A DNA stretch of 64,000 nt from Talinum fruticosum (lineage: Eukaryota; Streptophyta; Magnoliopsida; Caryophyllales; Talinaceae). A program made the translations under genes and the position numbers. Location: assembly GCA_021018815.1 (NCBI GenBank), contig JAITYX010000055.1, positions 2,913,422 through 2,977,421 of the forward strand, read 5' to 3'. Shown here piece by piece: positions 12,285 through 23,192 of this stretch (position 1 is the stretch's first letter; every line of letters starts with the position of its first letter). The notes beneath the pieces were generated by a model that saw only the letters and a program-made list of their open reading frames with translations, was not told the DNA's origin and ran no database searches.

Positions 12285-12430
12285 AACAATGGTTGAATTC
12301 CTGCCCGTTACCCAGCTCTAGTTGCACCCAATCACCATGTTCTTGTCTTCCGTCTATATCATTCACATACGAGTTTATACGAGTCTCATCAAATTTTGTA
12401 ACTCTTTAGAATTTATGTTTCAAAAGTACA
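12285..12430 (+). pseudogene. 3' remnant of the second peptide subtype
   Basis: From about CACCCAATCACCATGTTCTTG the sequence matches the 3' end and downstream region of the second subtype seen at 14.8 and 32.0 kb (TACGAGTCTCATCAAA, TTTAGAATTTATGTTTCAAAAG). The coding part upstream is gone. Confidence 0.5.
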
Positions 12431-12784
12431 TAAACAACTGCAAACAACATATTTTCACTTATCCATATAAAAAATAAGAAGATATTAGCTATTTTAGTAA
12501 GAATTTTATAGTATAACCCTGGGAAGGGATATCACTGATTCTGGAGAAATTGCAATAACTTGAGTTCGACCAAATCCCTCCCAAAATTGATTAAGGTACT
12601 CTTCCCCCACTATACATGCGATAAATATAGATACCCTACCCCTAAAAAACAACTTTTGGATAAATTAATTAACAAGTTGATTTCATGAGATTTTAACTTA
12701 GTGATTAATACTTCAAAATCGATCCAAATATTATATCATCAGTGTTGCCTAAATTTAATTTTTTAAAATATCCTTCACTCAGTT
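12431..12784. other. Spacer between duplicated units
   Basis: AT-rich, no supported feature. Confidence 0.4.
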
Positions 12785-13285
12785 TTCCTTTAGTATGAAG
12801 CATCATCGAAGTTATTACACTAGCATTTAATTCTTTCAATTCTTCAAGATACATAGTTGAAAAAACGTGCAGTATCCTCATTTTTGTATAGTATATGCTT
12901 ACATTATAAGCTCCCTAACCAGTTCATTCATTACCAATTCCTTTTTTAATACAAATATAAGGTTAACAGGTATCGAAATGCCAGTTACGTTACATTCCAC
13001 ATGCACTCCCTTAACAATATGGTTTTTAAATATATATGTATATATATAAGACCGTTCCATTTAATACTCGATCATGAAACAGTACACTTTATAATGACTT
13101 TTGATAATCATATAAGGCACTGCTAATAATTCATTTAAAGGTAATATTAATAAATATCATGCTAAATTAATTATAATTAGATATCTACGAATAAAAAGAA
13201 AACACAAAGAAAGGCCCATCCAAAGAATTTTAATCAGACTAATTTTACATGAGAAGTTCCTACTCAAAGATATGAGTTTATGACA
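12785..13285. repeat. Repeat unit R, copy 2
   Basis: Direct-orientation copy of 10555-11070, about 2.2 kb downstream, with small indels. Confidence 0.7.
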
Positions 13286-14157
13286 TTGTCCTGATCAAGT
13301 ATATATGAAAAACTATCCCTTTTAACGTTGGGTGCACTTGTATCTGCATGTTTTCGACTTAACCTCTTCATCTTGGTCAATAATTCGGCCCTTCATTGCA
13401 TACACTTACCGCTGCAATGGCCTCTTCTTGTTTTTGTGATTCCCGTGAATTTCCTTTTGCTTTGTTACTAATTATGGCCCCGGTATGGCTAGCCAAATCA
13501 CTCTAGAAGAGGAGAGTGAATACTTTGCCTATTGGCACAAATTATCGGGAAAAAAATCACTCTAGAAGGGGAGGGTGAGTATCAAATTAAACATCTGCTT
13601 GTCGCTTCACCCAATCATCCAGCTAATCCATGGGTTCCACTGTTTCACAACTTCTCGCCCAGCTGGACGCACTATCGACTCTGATACTAATGTTGGGATG
13701 ATCCAAGGATTGGACATTTTTATTGAACTATGGAGTTAGATCGATCTAGATGCAGAACCAAGGTTAAAATCACATGCAAACGTGAGTGTATCTTGCTTGT
13801 GATGGTTTTTGTTTTGTTTTGTTTTGTCTTGGTTTACTCCTAGTTTTGTTATCCTCATATTGTAACGTTCGGTACGTATAATTATCGAAAAAAAGGTTTA
13901 AGGATATGTTTTAGTGTTTATATGATGAAGACGAATGTTTTAGATGATGCCATCTCACATAAGAATCAAAAGAGATTAAATATGAATTAAGCAAATAGTA
14001 ATTAAATGTTAATAATTTTGATTATGCTTGCCTGAAATTAAAGGAAAGGTGAGTTAAGGATATTTAAAATTGAGGGGGCCAATAGAAATTAAAATGTGGT
14101 TGATAGTGTTGAAATATTTGGATTGGTTTAAAAGCAAGGAATTAGTGGGCAGAAGAG
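13286..14157. other. Unit spacer with a second primer-site/LTR-like remnant
   Basis: 13600-14100 parallels 11110-11640, including GACTCTGATACTAATG (a decayed tRNA-iMet primer-site complement, 13677-13692) and TGTTGGGATGATCC. The part at 13290-13560 is absent from the first unit but partly present at 24105-24170 (GTGCACTTGTATCTGCATG). Confidence 0.5.
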
Positions 14158-14222
14158 TGAACTACTTGTAGGTGTAAAGCCGGCAAGTACGGCCCATCCG
14201 GCGGGAAGCTTCCCTATATAAA
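14158..14222 (+). promoter_or_regulatory. Shared promoter block of peptide gene 3
   Basis: GCCGGCAAGTACGGCCC, GGCGGGAAG and TATATAAA (14215-14222), 127 bp before the ATG used. Confidence 0.65.
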
Positions 14223-14341
14223 CTAAGCAACAGTCATTGGTCACTTCATCTTCAGTTGAAAAATAGATTGTATTCTTTCGATCCAGTGTTTATCAATCTA
14301 GCTCGAGTTTAGAGAGATATGGAAAAGAGTATGAGCAAGAC

Positions 14342-14542
14342 ATGATGTTTGTTGGCATCATGGCCCTCATCCTCGCTAGTGCTGCTACATCTCATGCCTT
14401 ACTTGATGGTGTTGTGCAAACGGTGGAAGAAGCCCTGGGCGACGCTGTCAGTGAGGTTGTAGGTGCAGGTGGGATTGTGGCCATGGGAGTAGGAGAGGGC
14501 GAACAACTCCCAGATGGTGAAGACCTGATTCCCATACCCTGA
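14342..14542 (+). CDS. Small secreted peptide, member 3 (66 aa)
   Basis: The frame MMFVGIMALILASAATSHA is a shortened signal peptide. The mature part is more acidic than member 1 (VEEALGDAVSEVV), then Gly-rich, and ends EQLPDGEDLIPIP, keeping the LPxGED motif. The family's usual start (ATG at 14320, and 14332 in the same frame) now leads to a TGA at 14344-14346 that overlaps this ATG, so a T seems lost relative to the MSKTL start seen in the 31-kb copies. Translation would have to begin at 14342, or pass the upstream mini-frame. Confidence 0.6.
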   Translation: MMFVGIMALILASAATSHALLDGVVQTVEEALGDAVSEVVGAGGIVAMGVGEGEQLPDGEDLIPIP

Positions 14543-14730
14543 GATATATACAGACAGATGCATATCTATGGAGCTCAGCAGGAGTACACTACTGCATCTT
14601 CATCCATCACCAACCTTTTATGTTCCATCTATGTCGTTAAATTTATATGCTATATTTATCATCACACTCATCAACATTTGTAACTTTCAGTTTCAATAAT
14701 AAACCAACTTCTCTTTGTTATCTTTAATTA

Positions 14731-14950
14731 ATGTCCTCTCATGTCCTGGGTAATGTAATGTTGTTCCACCTTATGCCCTTGGTGAAAGTGTTAATTGGGG
14801 TGCCCTTTATCGGTGGGCTTTTAGGTGGAGGGGGCCGACGACCGGCAATTGTTGTACCCGATCACCATGTTCTTGTCTTCTGTCTATGTCATTCACATAC
14901 TACTATATACGAGTCTCACCAAAATTTGTAACTCTTTTTAGAATTTATGT
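14731..14950 (+). pseudogene. Second-subtype peptide remnant (no signal peptide)
   Basis: The coding core VLIGVPFIGGLLGGGGRRPA and its downstream flank match the 31.9-kb copy. The frame now begins in unrelated sequence and lacks a signal peptide, so it is a decayed fragment lying directly behind member 3, the same order as at 12.3 kb. Confidence 0.55.
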
Positions 14951-16350
14951 TTTAAAAGTAAATAAACATTCACCATTTTATGCTTCAATTAATAACTAAA
15001 TCTCAAACTCAATTCCAGTTCTAATGAAGATTGTGGGCTTCCAACTACATTTCAGCTACCTCCAAACTTTTAAGAAGTAAAAACGAGAAAATGACAAGAT
15101 TATTTAAGGATTGCCCTCTTACAAATTATCTTTTGTATAAGGAACTGAAGATTCTAGATTGCACAATCAATGATATCTATTCACAAAGTTCGAATCCCAC
15201 CTATGTCGACCTCTGTACCCTGTTTCCGAAAAAAAAAAAAAAGCTCATATTCACCAATTTTACCCCAGAAATTGTCTTTCTTGCAACTAACGACTACCCA
15301 TACATGTTTTGGAATGAGAACTGTATTCCACCACCTAATGTTTCCCAATCCCCACATTTTGGGAATACTTCACCATTTTTATAATCTTTTTTATGGAAAC
15401 CTTTTACAATGCATCTTTTATATAACAAGGTTAGACAGCCATACACCCATTAAAAAACAAAAGGTATATTATTTGAAACTAAAGGATTAATTAATTAATT
15501 GAGTATAAGTGTAGAATCAGCTATTAAATCTTAACTTCAAACTCAAAAATAAAATATATCTAATTTGAAAAAATTCATCTTGTGCCAACAATAATAAGGT
15601 GTCTCAAATGTTACAAATACACCCACAAAAAAAAAGAAAAGAAGACTTAATTAATTATATGAGTATTCGATAAAATAAATCAATGAATCTCATACTCATT
15701 GCCACTATAAATTTCGTTCTTTTTCATTGTTATCTTTCCCTTATCCTAATTATTTTTGATTTTATATTATTATTTGGTTAACATAAAAGGATTTTTTATG
15801 TGTGTCAAGGATTAAATTCAATTTTGATAATTTGGATTTATAACGAGATCTAGTGAAAGCACGCGAACTAAAGGTTTGAGGAGGCTTGTGACCCTAAATA
15901 AGCTGAGCCTTGTGCCCAAATTTTCAAATTCGGTAAGCTTACAAGCTAATCTAAACCGAGCTCGGTTTAAATATTTTACGAGTCCAGCCGCCAGACATGT
16001 CATGTTCGAGCTTCGCTCTACTCATTTTCATCCCCTAGCTACATTTAACAAAAATGGATAATTTATTTAGAGATAATATTCATTAATGTTACTACAATTT
16101 CAAAAAGAAAATTTGAATTCATAAGTGCACGTTTTTCAACTATACATCTTGATCTAAAATTGAAAGAATTACATGTTGGTGAAGGTGTGGGAGGACTATT
16201 TCGTAAAATTTTGATGTTTAAGATCATTTTATACGAAGATGGAGAAGGATAAAAACTGATACAAAATCTTAGGTGAAAGAAATTTCAAAAAAAAAAACAC
16301 TCAAGGGTTCCACTATTTGGAACTTTCAAACAGAAATGAAAATAATATTT
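14951..16350. other. Intergenic DNA with a SINE-like tail and a reversed R fragment
   Basis: 15188-15242 has GTTCGAATCCCACC, about 40 bases, then an A tract, like the SINE-like piece at 5.4 kb. 15260-15305 (ATTGTCTTTCTTGCAACTAA) recurs at about 26388-26410. 16125-16190 is a reversed piece of repeat R. No gene. Confidence 0.4.
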
Positions 16351-17759
16351 TAAGGGTGTATTTGTTTGGAAGGAAAATATTTTCTTAGAAAATTATGATT
16401 CTATTTTCTGGTGTTTGGTAAATAAAAATTTGAAAATAATTTTCTGAAGTAAAATATTTTTCTTTATTTAGAAAAAAATTTTCTTAAGTTTTAGGAAGGA
16501 AGTTAATTTTCCAGGGCTATCCCTCTCACTCAGCCTATACCTTTTCCCTCTCACTCGATTGTTGCTCAGCGAACCCTAAGCGTCTCCCTCATCTCGCTTT
16601 CTCTCTCCTCTCACTTGCTCGCTCGTTCAACAATGGAGCCCATCTCGCTTCGTCAATTTTTGCGATCTCAAACCCTAGCTTCCTCTCTCCGGCGGCACGA
16701 TATCCAATTGGATTTTCTCTCTTGGCACCATTGCCGACCTTCATCATTGCTGGTCTTCGTTCTCTCTCCTTGAACCTCTCTGGCATTGTTTGCACCGCTG
16801 ATCTACGGTACATTTCTTTCTATATCATTCTCAATTCGTGAATAGCAATGGTGTTTGTTTTTGCTTTTCATTTTAGAACATTAGAGTCGCAAATTTGTTG
16901 CTCTGTGAATGTTATAGGGACAAATTGTTATAATTAGGAGATAATTTAGAAGTTTGCCATATTTGCATAATTTTGGAGAAAATAGATGTACTTGACTGCA
17001 ATTATCAATTCAAGGAGAGAGATTAATATCCATTTTTAAACCTCTTTTATTCATCTCCCTTCAATCTCTATTTAATTTTGTTTTTGCTTTTCATTTTGGT
17101 AATGAATTCAATTGACTCGGGGTGGTCGACTAAGTGGTGCAATAGCAATGCTGTTTTTTTTGGGTGTTGATCGAGTATGTATATGTTATATTGATCCGAG
17201 TGTCACAGTCACTCCCACTTTCTCCAAGCCATCTATTTTGTCCACAAAACCACACAATACACATAGTATTTGTTGTATAAATTTGTATCATCTTCTTCTT
17301 TGGAAAGACAATCGAGTGACAGGGTCATAGGCAGATAGAGAGAGAGAGAATGGATGGACTTGTTTTAAAACAATTAATAATATAGCCTATGTAGTAATCT
17401 GCTTGAGACATTGTTGTTTGTTGGTGTGATCATGTGAATTTTTGTTTGAAAAATGAATTTATGGTGAGTCCGTGAGTAACAGGGGCTTTTTGAATTGTTT
17501 TAGTGAGCAAGTGTATTAAAAAATAATTGGAATGTCATCTTTCTTGTATATTTTCTTGTAAAGTTTCAATTATGACTTGAATGTAAATTTGATCCATGAA
17601 TATAAGAGAAATTAGTGAACTTTGTGAGATACGTGAACCTCTATTCTCTTTTGTGTAGTGTGACTTTTGTGTAGTGTGACTTTTGTGTATTGTGATTGAT
17701 TCATTTTATTTTAGTCGGGCCCGCAAACCATATAAGATTATTGACTGATTTATGCAGCA

Positions 17760-19113
17760 TGGACAAAGGGAAGAATACGGAATTTGATGAGAAAAGAACT
17801 CAATTCAGGTGGCCAAAGGCAACGTCAAAGGAGTTGCTGAAACTTTTGGCTAATGAAGTGAAGAAGGGCAATCGACCAAATAATACTTTCAAGTCTATCT
17901 CCTTTGCTGCAACAATGAGAGTTCATATCAAATAAGTACAATGTCAAATGTTTATCCGAACACATTGAAAATCATCTCGAAGACGGTCAAAGTTACATGG
18001 GGAGTGATATCAAAGCTTCGAAACAAAGATTTTGGCTTTGGGTGGGATGAAAACCTTAAGATGATCCAAGCATCACCTACTGTGTATGATGCATATATTG
18101 AGGTATGGTAAAATCCGCTTCCCTTTTTTTTTTTGTTTTTAAAATCCATAATGATCTTGTGTCGTATATGTATGCAATTGTTTGCCTCCAGTTTGAGAAG
18201 TGCAATCTTTTGCTGGATTATGGTAGAGTAGATAAGCTATGTTACAATAAAATGCGCATCTTCCGGATATTTTCGTGGATTTTTGTGGGTGTTTGTTCTT
18301 TTATGTAATGGTATTTGTACTCGATCACTACGTAAACGTGCATTGTTATCCCTATTTGAATTTTCAATTACTTTGATGTTTTTACTGTTATCCGAGTTAC
18401 TTGTAAGTCTTTTATGCAATGGTCTTTCTCTATTTTTTCTGGATGTGCATATGCATCCAAGTGAAAGATTATCTAGGTTTTTAATTTATTATTGTTCATC
18501 TTCAATCGCATCTGCATCCCAGTGAAAGATTATCTAAGTTTTTAAGTGACTATTGTTCATCTTCAACTACCGTAGAACAAGTTGTGATGTTTCTTTTATG
18601 TTTTTTTTTCTAATTAGGAAAATCCTACTCATGACAAGTATTTGAATAAAAAAATTCAGATGTAGAAATGGCCATTATTACTGGGAAGGATGTAGTTAGA
18701 GGAAGTTGTGCCAAATCATTTGATGATGTTGAAGTGGAATCTTGTGATAATGCGATAATTTTAGAAGAGAAGAGTAATGATGAAAGTGAAACCGTGAAAG
18801 CAAATGACAAACAATCAGTTTCTTCTATTGGTGTACCATCGGGGTCAACAAAAAGTCAAAAGAGAGCTCGTAAGGTTGATCCGGATATACAAGTAATTTC
18901 TTCCCAACTTGGTCAAGTTGCTGCGGCTCTTGAAAAATTCTCCAAATCCAAGCTCGATGTTGAGCTACTTTTTGAAGAAGTTATGAAGATTGAAGGTTTT
19001 GAAGATGAGTTCTTGGCTTCGCATTCAATTATCTGATTGCAAACGAAAGTCAAGGCAGAGGTTTTCTTGTGAATAATGAGAAGCTTCGCAAAATTTGGCT
19101 CAAAACTTCATGA
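17760..19113 (+). pseudogene. Decayed Myb/SANT-like DNA-binding ORF of the Harbinger-like element
   Basis: The start (MDKGKN) leads into FRWPKATSKELLKLLANEVKK and KGNRPNNTFKSISF, typical of the plant Myb/SANT-like domain (Myb_DNA-bind_3). The domain goes on in other frames (SNKYNVKCLSEHIENHL; LRNKDFGFGWDENLKMIQA; SPTVYDAYIE). After an intron-like stretch comes AIITGKDVVRGSCAKSFDDV, then a Ser/Glu-rich part, VSSIGV and KLDVELLFEEVMKIEG, and after another shift NNEKLRKIWLKTS and a stop at 19113. In PIF/Pong elements this protein binds the ends and works with the transposase. At least three frameshifts make it non-functional. Confidence 0.7.
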
Positions 19114-19392
19114 AGAAGAACAACACAAGCTGATAGTATTGTATTTTTCCTTTCAAACTTTTTTAGTTTGTTATGTTTATGTCTTAAGGTTTCACTATTA
19201 TTGTGTTTGGATATGACTTATGAGGGAGTTGTTACATTATGTTAACCAATTAGCGTTGGCCTTTTGAATTTTTGTTCGAGTTAAATTGAGGTCATATTTG
19301 TCACTTGCTTTTCCTTAACTTCTATTTCACTATGTTTTTGGAAAACTTACATCGGTTAATTTATTAAATTTACCACATTTTTTATTTTGTTT

Positions 19393-19425
19393 TAGGGTTT
19401 AGGGTTAGGGTATGGGGTTTAGGGT
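19393..19425. repeat. Telomere-like TTTAGGG repeats, left part
   Basis: TTTAGGGTTTAGGGTTAGGG-type units, interrupted by the LTR insertion and resuming at 22046. Confidence 0.75.
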
Positions 19426-20593
19426 TGTAACGCCCCCAATTACCATTACTTAATAGTTCCCTAATTCGAGAATATTAGGTATGGTCGCAGCGGAAGTTAA
19501 CGATCGAAGGCGTTACCGCCGCCCCAACAAAAGGACAAGGCTGAAATAAAATACCATGATAACCTCGTGTCTATTAGTTATGCTTCGATAAGTCGGGAAA
19601 CATTAAATGCCACGTCGCAAGGTGTTAAGTCATGCCGACAACTTAAATAAACATTAAATACACATTTACAGATATTAACGGCCAATACAACAGATCTGCG
19701 ATAGGAAATACGTAGTATTTAATTACAATCCAAGGTCAAACCCAAAATTAACGAGGAGGAGAATCACTGTAAGCATCTAACCCATCATAGAACAATAATG
19801 ATGAAGTATCCAGCTAAGTCTTGGTCCTGTCAGGCTTCTTAGGCAAAGGATCTGTTCACATATGCTTTTCCTAAAAACAAAAACATTAAAATATTTCGAA
19901 GAATGAGTCGAAACTCAGTACGAACATTTCACGTACAGATCAAATAATTTTGAAACACATTGATTGAGCGCGTGCATTTCAATTCATTTTAGTTTAAAAT
20001 CGGGGAAGAGAATATGAGTAAAACTTGTTTGTCGGTTATTATCCGAAAGTGGAACCCCTTGATAATTGATACGATCTTAGTAAGGTGCATACCTTCGGGC
20101 CGACCGAGAACCCGAGTTGAAGCCGCGCGGTGGAATTGATGGGCATAAGCCCTGATAATTGATAATTGATAATTGAGCGGGGATCACTTAATTAGGTGGC
20201 AAAACTTGATTTGCAAATGATTCATTATTAGTTATTTATATAAGAAATGTTGAGATTTGCTGAAATATGTGAATTTTCGAAGGGCACGAGCAATGCACGT
20301 ACCTGAACCGAGAATGTTTGTTTCTCCCCTTTTATAAAAATCTAAGTTACTAGCTATCCAGCAACCGAAGCGGCCTCGGTTCTGTTTCAAATAGATTTCT
20401 ATTGTTAATAATGTTTTTCTTGAGTTTTAATACTTGAATTTGTATTTTGTTGGCGTGAATTGAAAAGGTGTGAAACATATGCTCTTAATATATATATACA
20501 TGTATAATCAATCACTTATCTTTATTATATTCATTAAAAAGATGTGAAACATGCTCTTAATAATTCTTATTAGTGCTACCCACATTGTTGTTG

Positions 20594-20673
<80 letters not shown>

Positions 20674-21773
20674 TGATGCAACTAATCTGATTAATCTGCC
20701 AAGCTCCACTTATCTTTCGATCCTTATCCCTAACGTAATTTCTTTATTCCTCATTTATCGAATTCAAACCCATAGCTAAGTGATTAATCAATCTATCAAT
20801 GCCTTTCCATAGGAAGGCTTCACAATTAACTAAATTGCTCAAAATTCATACATATACCAACTTAAGGTCATGAGCATTATTCTCACAACAAAATTCACAT
20901 TCACAATCACAATTAGGCAAACTTAATGCTCCAAGTTTTCTGCACACCTCTACATTTACACATCATTGACTTTAAGTTCTACGTGCATATTCCCCTTTCG
21001 TTTGATCGATATAATCATTCCCAAAATATAACAAATCCTTCAAATTACTCAATTTCTATAACAAGACATCTCCAATCTCATTCACTAAATCATAATTTCC
21101 CCAAAAGAAATCACATTCGTTCACAATCATCCCATCAAAATATCACACCTCAATCATCCACACCAATTCGAATTTTCCCAAATCAATCTTTAAATTCACT
21201 CAACAAACATATTTCTAAATTAGACGATTCACTTTATAATTTCAATTACTAAGTAAATATTAAAGTGTGCAAATATGGGTTTTAGGGTTTTACCTTCAAA
21301 ACCAAGAGAGGGCAACCAAGAGGAGGGTGGAGTGATGGCGAGTACAGCTGGACTCGGGCGGACACCGGCCAGCATCGGCGGTGAATTCCGGTGGTTGCTG
21401 CAGCTGGTGGTTGGCTGTGAAATGGCCCGCGGCAGGGGAACCGGGCAGCGCCCGCAGAACGAGAGGAGAGCGAAGCGCGGGAGAGTGAGAGTGAGAGATA
21501 GAGAGAGAGAATGGTGGTCGGCGCCGGTCTTCTAGCCGACGTCGGTCGTGGCTGGTGGCTGGAGGAGAGGAATCCGCGAGGAGGGAGAGGTAGGGGAGGA
21601 CGGGAGAGGCAGAGGAACGGGAGAGAGAAATGAAGGAAGATGAAATGTGCCCGACTATTTTCATCTCGTAACTTTAGTTATTTCCTCTCTTTTTTTTTTA
21701 ATAAAAATTCCAGAAATGGATTTCTCCTTCAAAAAATCTGATTTGTTTATTTTATTATTTTGATTTATTTATT

Positions 21774-21824
<51 letters not shown>

Positions 21825-22045
21825 GTTATTTTCTTATTATTACTTTTTAATTTTATTTAAATAATGATGTTTACAAATTATAACCTTATTATGAGATTTT
21901 TATTAGGGCCACTTCGTCACCTTAGCTGCATAACACATATAAAAATAATTTAAATATAAAATATCGAATTGAAGTGCACGCGCTCAATGATATTAATCTC
22001 GTAATTGATAAGATAAATAATTTGATTTAAAGTCGGGTTGTTACA
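19426..22045 (-). mobile_element. Solo LTR, about 2.6 kb, inserted in telomere-like repeats
   Basis: It starts TGTAACGCCCCC and ends GGGTTGTTACA, with AGGGT on both sides (19421-19425 and 22046-22050) as a 5-bp target duplication. TG...CA ends plus a 5-bp duplication define an LTR, and no second LTR, primer site or gag-pol is present, so it is a solo LTR. Read in reverse it opens TGTAACAACCCGAC and closes GGGGGCGTTACA, the pattern of long Ty3/gypsy (Tekay-like) LTRs, hence the minus strand. It includes a GC-rich stretch (21290-21640) and ATT microsatellites. Confidence 0.75.
20597..20672. repeat. ATT trinucleotide microsatellite, about 25 units
   Basis: Uninterrupted ATT repeats inside the solo LTR. 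A second TTTA/ATT tract lies at about 21768-21823. Confidence 0.9.
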
Positions 22046-22345
22046 AGGGTTTAGGGTTAGGGTATCAGATTTAGGGTTTAAAATTTTGGGATTTAGGATT
22101 AGGGTATGGGATATAGAGTTTAGGGTTAGGGCTAGAGTTTTGGGGGATTGAGGGTTTAGCGTTAGGGTTATAGTTTTGGGGGATTTAGGATTTAGGGTTA
22201 GCGTATGGGTTTTAGAGTTTAGGTATTTAGGGTTTAGAGTTAGGGTATCAGATTTAGGGTTTAGAATTTTCAGATTTAGGGTTAGGGTATGGGATATAGG
22301 GTTTAGGGTTAGGGTTAGAATTTTGGGGGATTTAGGTTTTAGGGT
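22046..22345. repeat. Degenerate telomere-like TTTAGGG/TTAGGG tract
   Basis: About 300 bp of GGTTTAGGGTTAGGGTATGGG-like units with variants and spacers such as TTTTGGGGGATTTAGG. It is strongly degenerate, so it is an internal repeat of the transposon and not a chromosome end. Confidence 0.75.
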
Positions 22346-22840
22346 TACGGTGTATTTTCCTTGGAAAATAAATTATTTTCCTTCCTACCAAACAAAGGAA
22401 AATAAATTTTTAGAAAATTATTTTTCTTTCACAAAATAAAGGAAAATGTGGGTGAAAAATATTTTTCTTGGAAATTCATTTTTCCATGGGAAATACATGA
22501 AAAATAATTTTCTACGAAAATATTTTCCCCCAATCAAATACACCGTAAGAAATTTTTAATAATGAGGATGAAAAAAATAAAAAAATAAAAAATTTTGTGA
22601 GAGTGATAAGTGATAATATAGCAGAAAAGAATTGGTTTAAGTAATTTTATTGAATGGAAAAAAATGATGGAAGTTGATTATTTTTTGGAATATTAAACAT
22701 GGGGATAGTGCACGCACGTTAATATAGAAAATGATGATGGCCGAAATGACAGGGAAGTGAGGAAATTTAGAAAAGTAATTAAACGTGGGAGATGCGATTG
22801 GATATTTGCCAGGAATGAAGTGATGAGTAAAGAATGCAAG

Positions 22841-22900
22841 TAATTAGCCGGAAAGCCGGTAAGTACGGCCCTTTCGGCGGGAAGTCTTCCCCTATATAAA
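22841..22900 (+). promoter_or_regulatory. Shared promoter block of peptide gene 4
   Basis: GCCGGTAAGTACGGCCC, GGCGGGAAG and TATATAAA (22893-22900), 117 bp before the ATG. Confidence 0.65.
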
Positions 22901-23009
22901 CTAAGCAATAGTCATCAGTCAGTTAATCTACAGTTGAAAAATAGATTGTATATTCTGGGTGGAGTGTTTATCAATGGAGCTCTGAGTTTATAGAGATATA
23001 GAAAAGAGT

Positions 23010-23192
23010 ATGAGGATGAGGCTGAGGAAGATGTTGATGTTTGTGGGCATCATGGCCCTCATCCTCGAGCTCTCTAGTGCTGCTCCATCTCATGCCCTAC
23101 TTGTGGACGTCGATGGGGTTGTAGGTGGAGGTATGGGAGGGGGAGTGAGCAAGCAACTTCCAGCTGGTGAAGACCCGAAGCTCAAACCCTGA
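23010..23192 (+). CDS. Small secreted peptide, member 4 (60 aa)
   Basis: It starts MRMRLRKMLMFVGIMAL; the signal peptide carries a 3-residue insertion (ELS) before SAAPSHA. The mature part is short and Gly-rich: it lacks the LVKGLPVVGDLLAGLL segment of member 1 but keeps GGGVSKQLPAGEDPKLKP. So the C-terminal motif, not the middle, is what the family conserves. The frame is open and has its own TATA box. The G run that is short in member 2 is five bases long here. Confidence 0.65.
   Translation: MRMRLRKMLMFVGIMALILELSSAAPSHALLVDVDGVVGGGMGGGVSKQLPAGEDPKLKP

Larger units (their letters stand above)
11505..12302 (+). repeat. Right arm of the inverted segmental duplication
   Basis: Partner of 9715-10545 in opposite orientation, including promoter, peptide gene and 3' flank (AACTTTCAGTTTTAATAATAAAC). 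The match ends near CAAAAACAATGG on the outer side of both arms. Confidence 0.8.
16354..22545. mobile_element. Harbinger-like DNA transposon, 6.2 kb, non-autonomous, hosting a nested solo LTR
   Basis: Left end GGGTGTATTTGTTTGG and right end (reversed) CGGTGTATTTGATTGG are inverted repeats. Both run on into GGAAAATATTTTC, and more AAAATWATTTTC blocks fill the subterminal regions. TAA flanks both sides (16351-16353 and 22546-22548), the 3-bp target size of PIF/Harbinger. Inside lies a decayed Myb/SANT-like ORF of the kind that accompanies PIF/Pong transposases; the transposase itself is missing. The inside also holds telomere-like repeats and a 2.6-kb LTR. Without the LTR the element would be about 3.57 kb. 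Confidence 0.7.

Noticed and set aside
20573..20779. 68-aa poly-Leu frame
   Set aside because: Translation of the ATT microsatellite.
21275..21664. Open frames of 86 and 122 aa
   Set aside because: Same situation in the other solo LTR: a GC-rich patch with no protein motif.
19393..22345. TTTAGGG arrays as a chromosome end
   Set aside because: Too degenerate, short, and enclosed in a transposon with genes on both sides.
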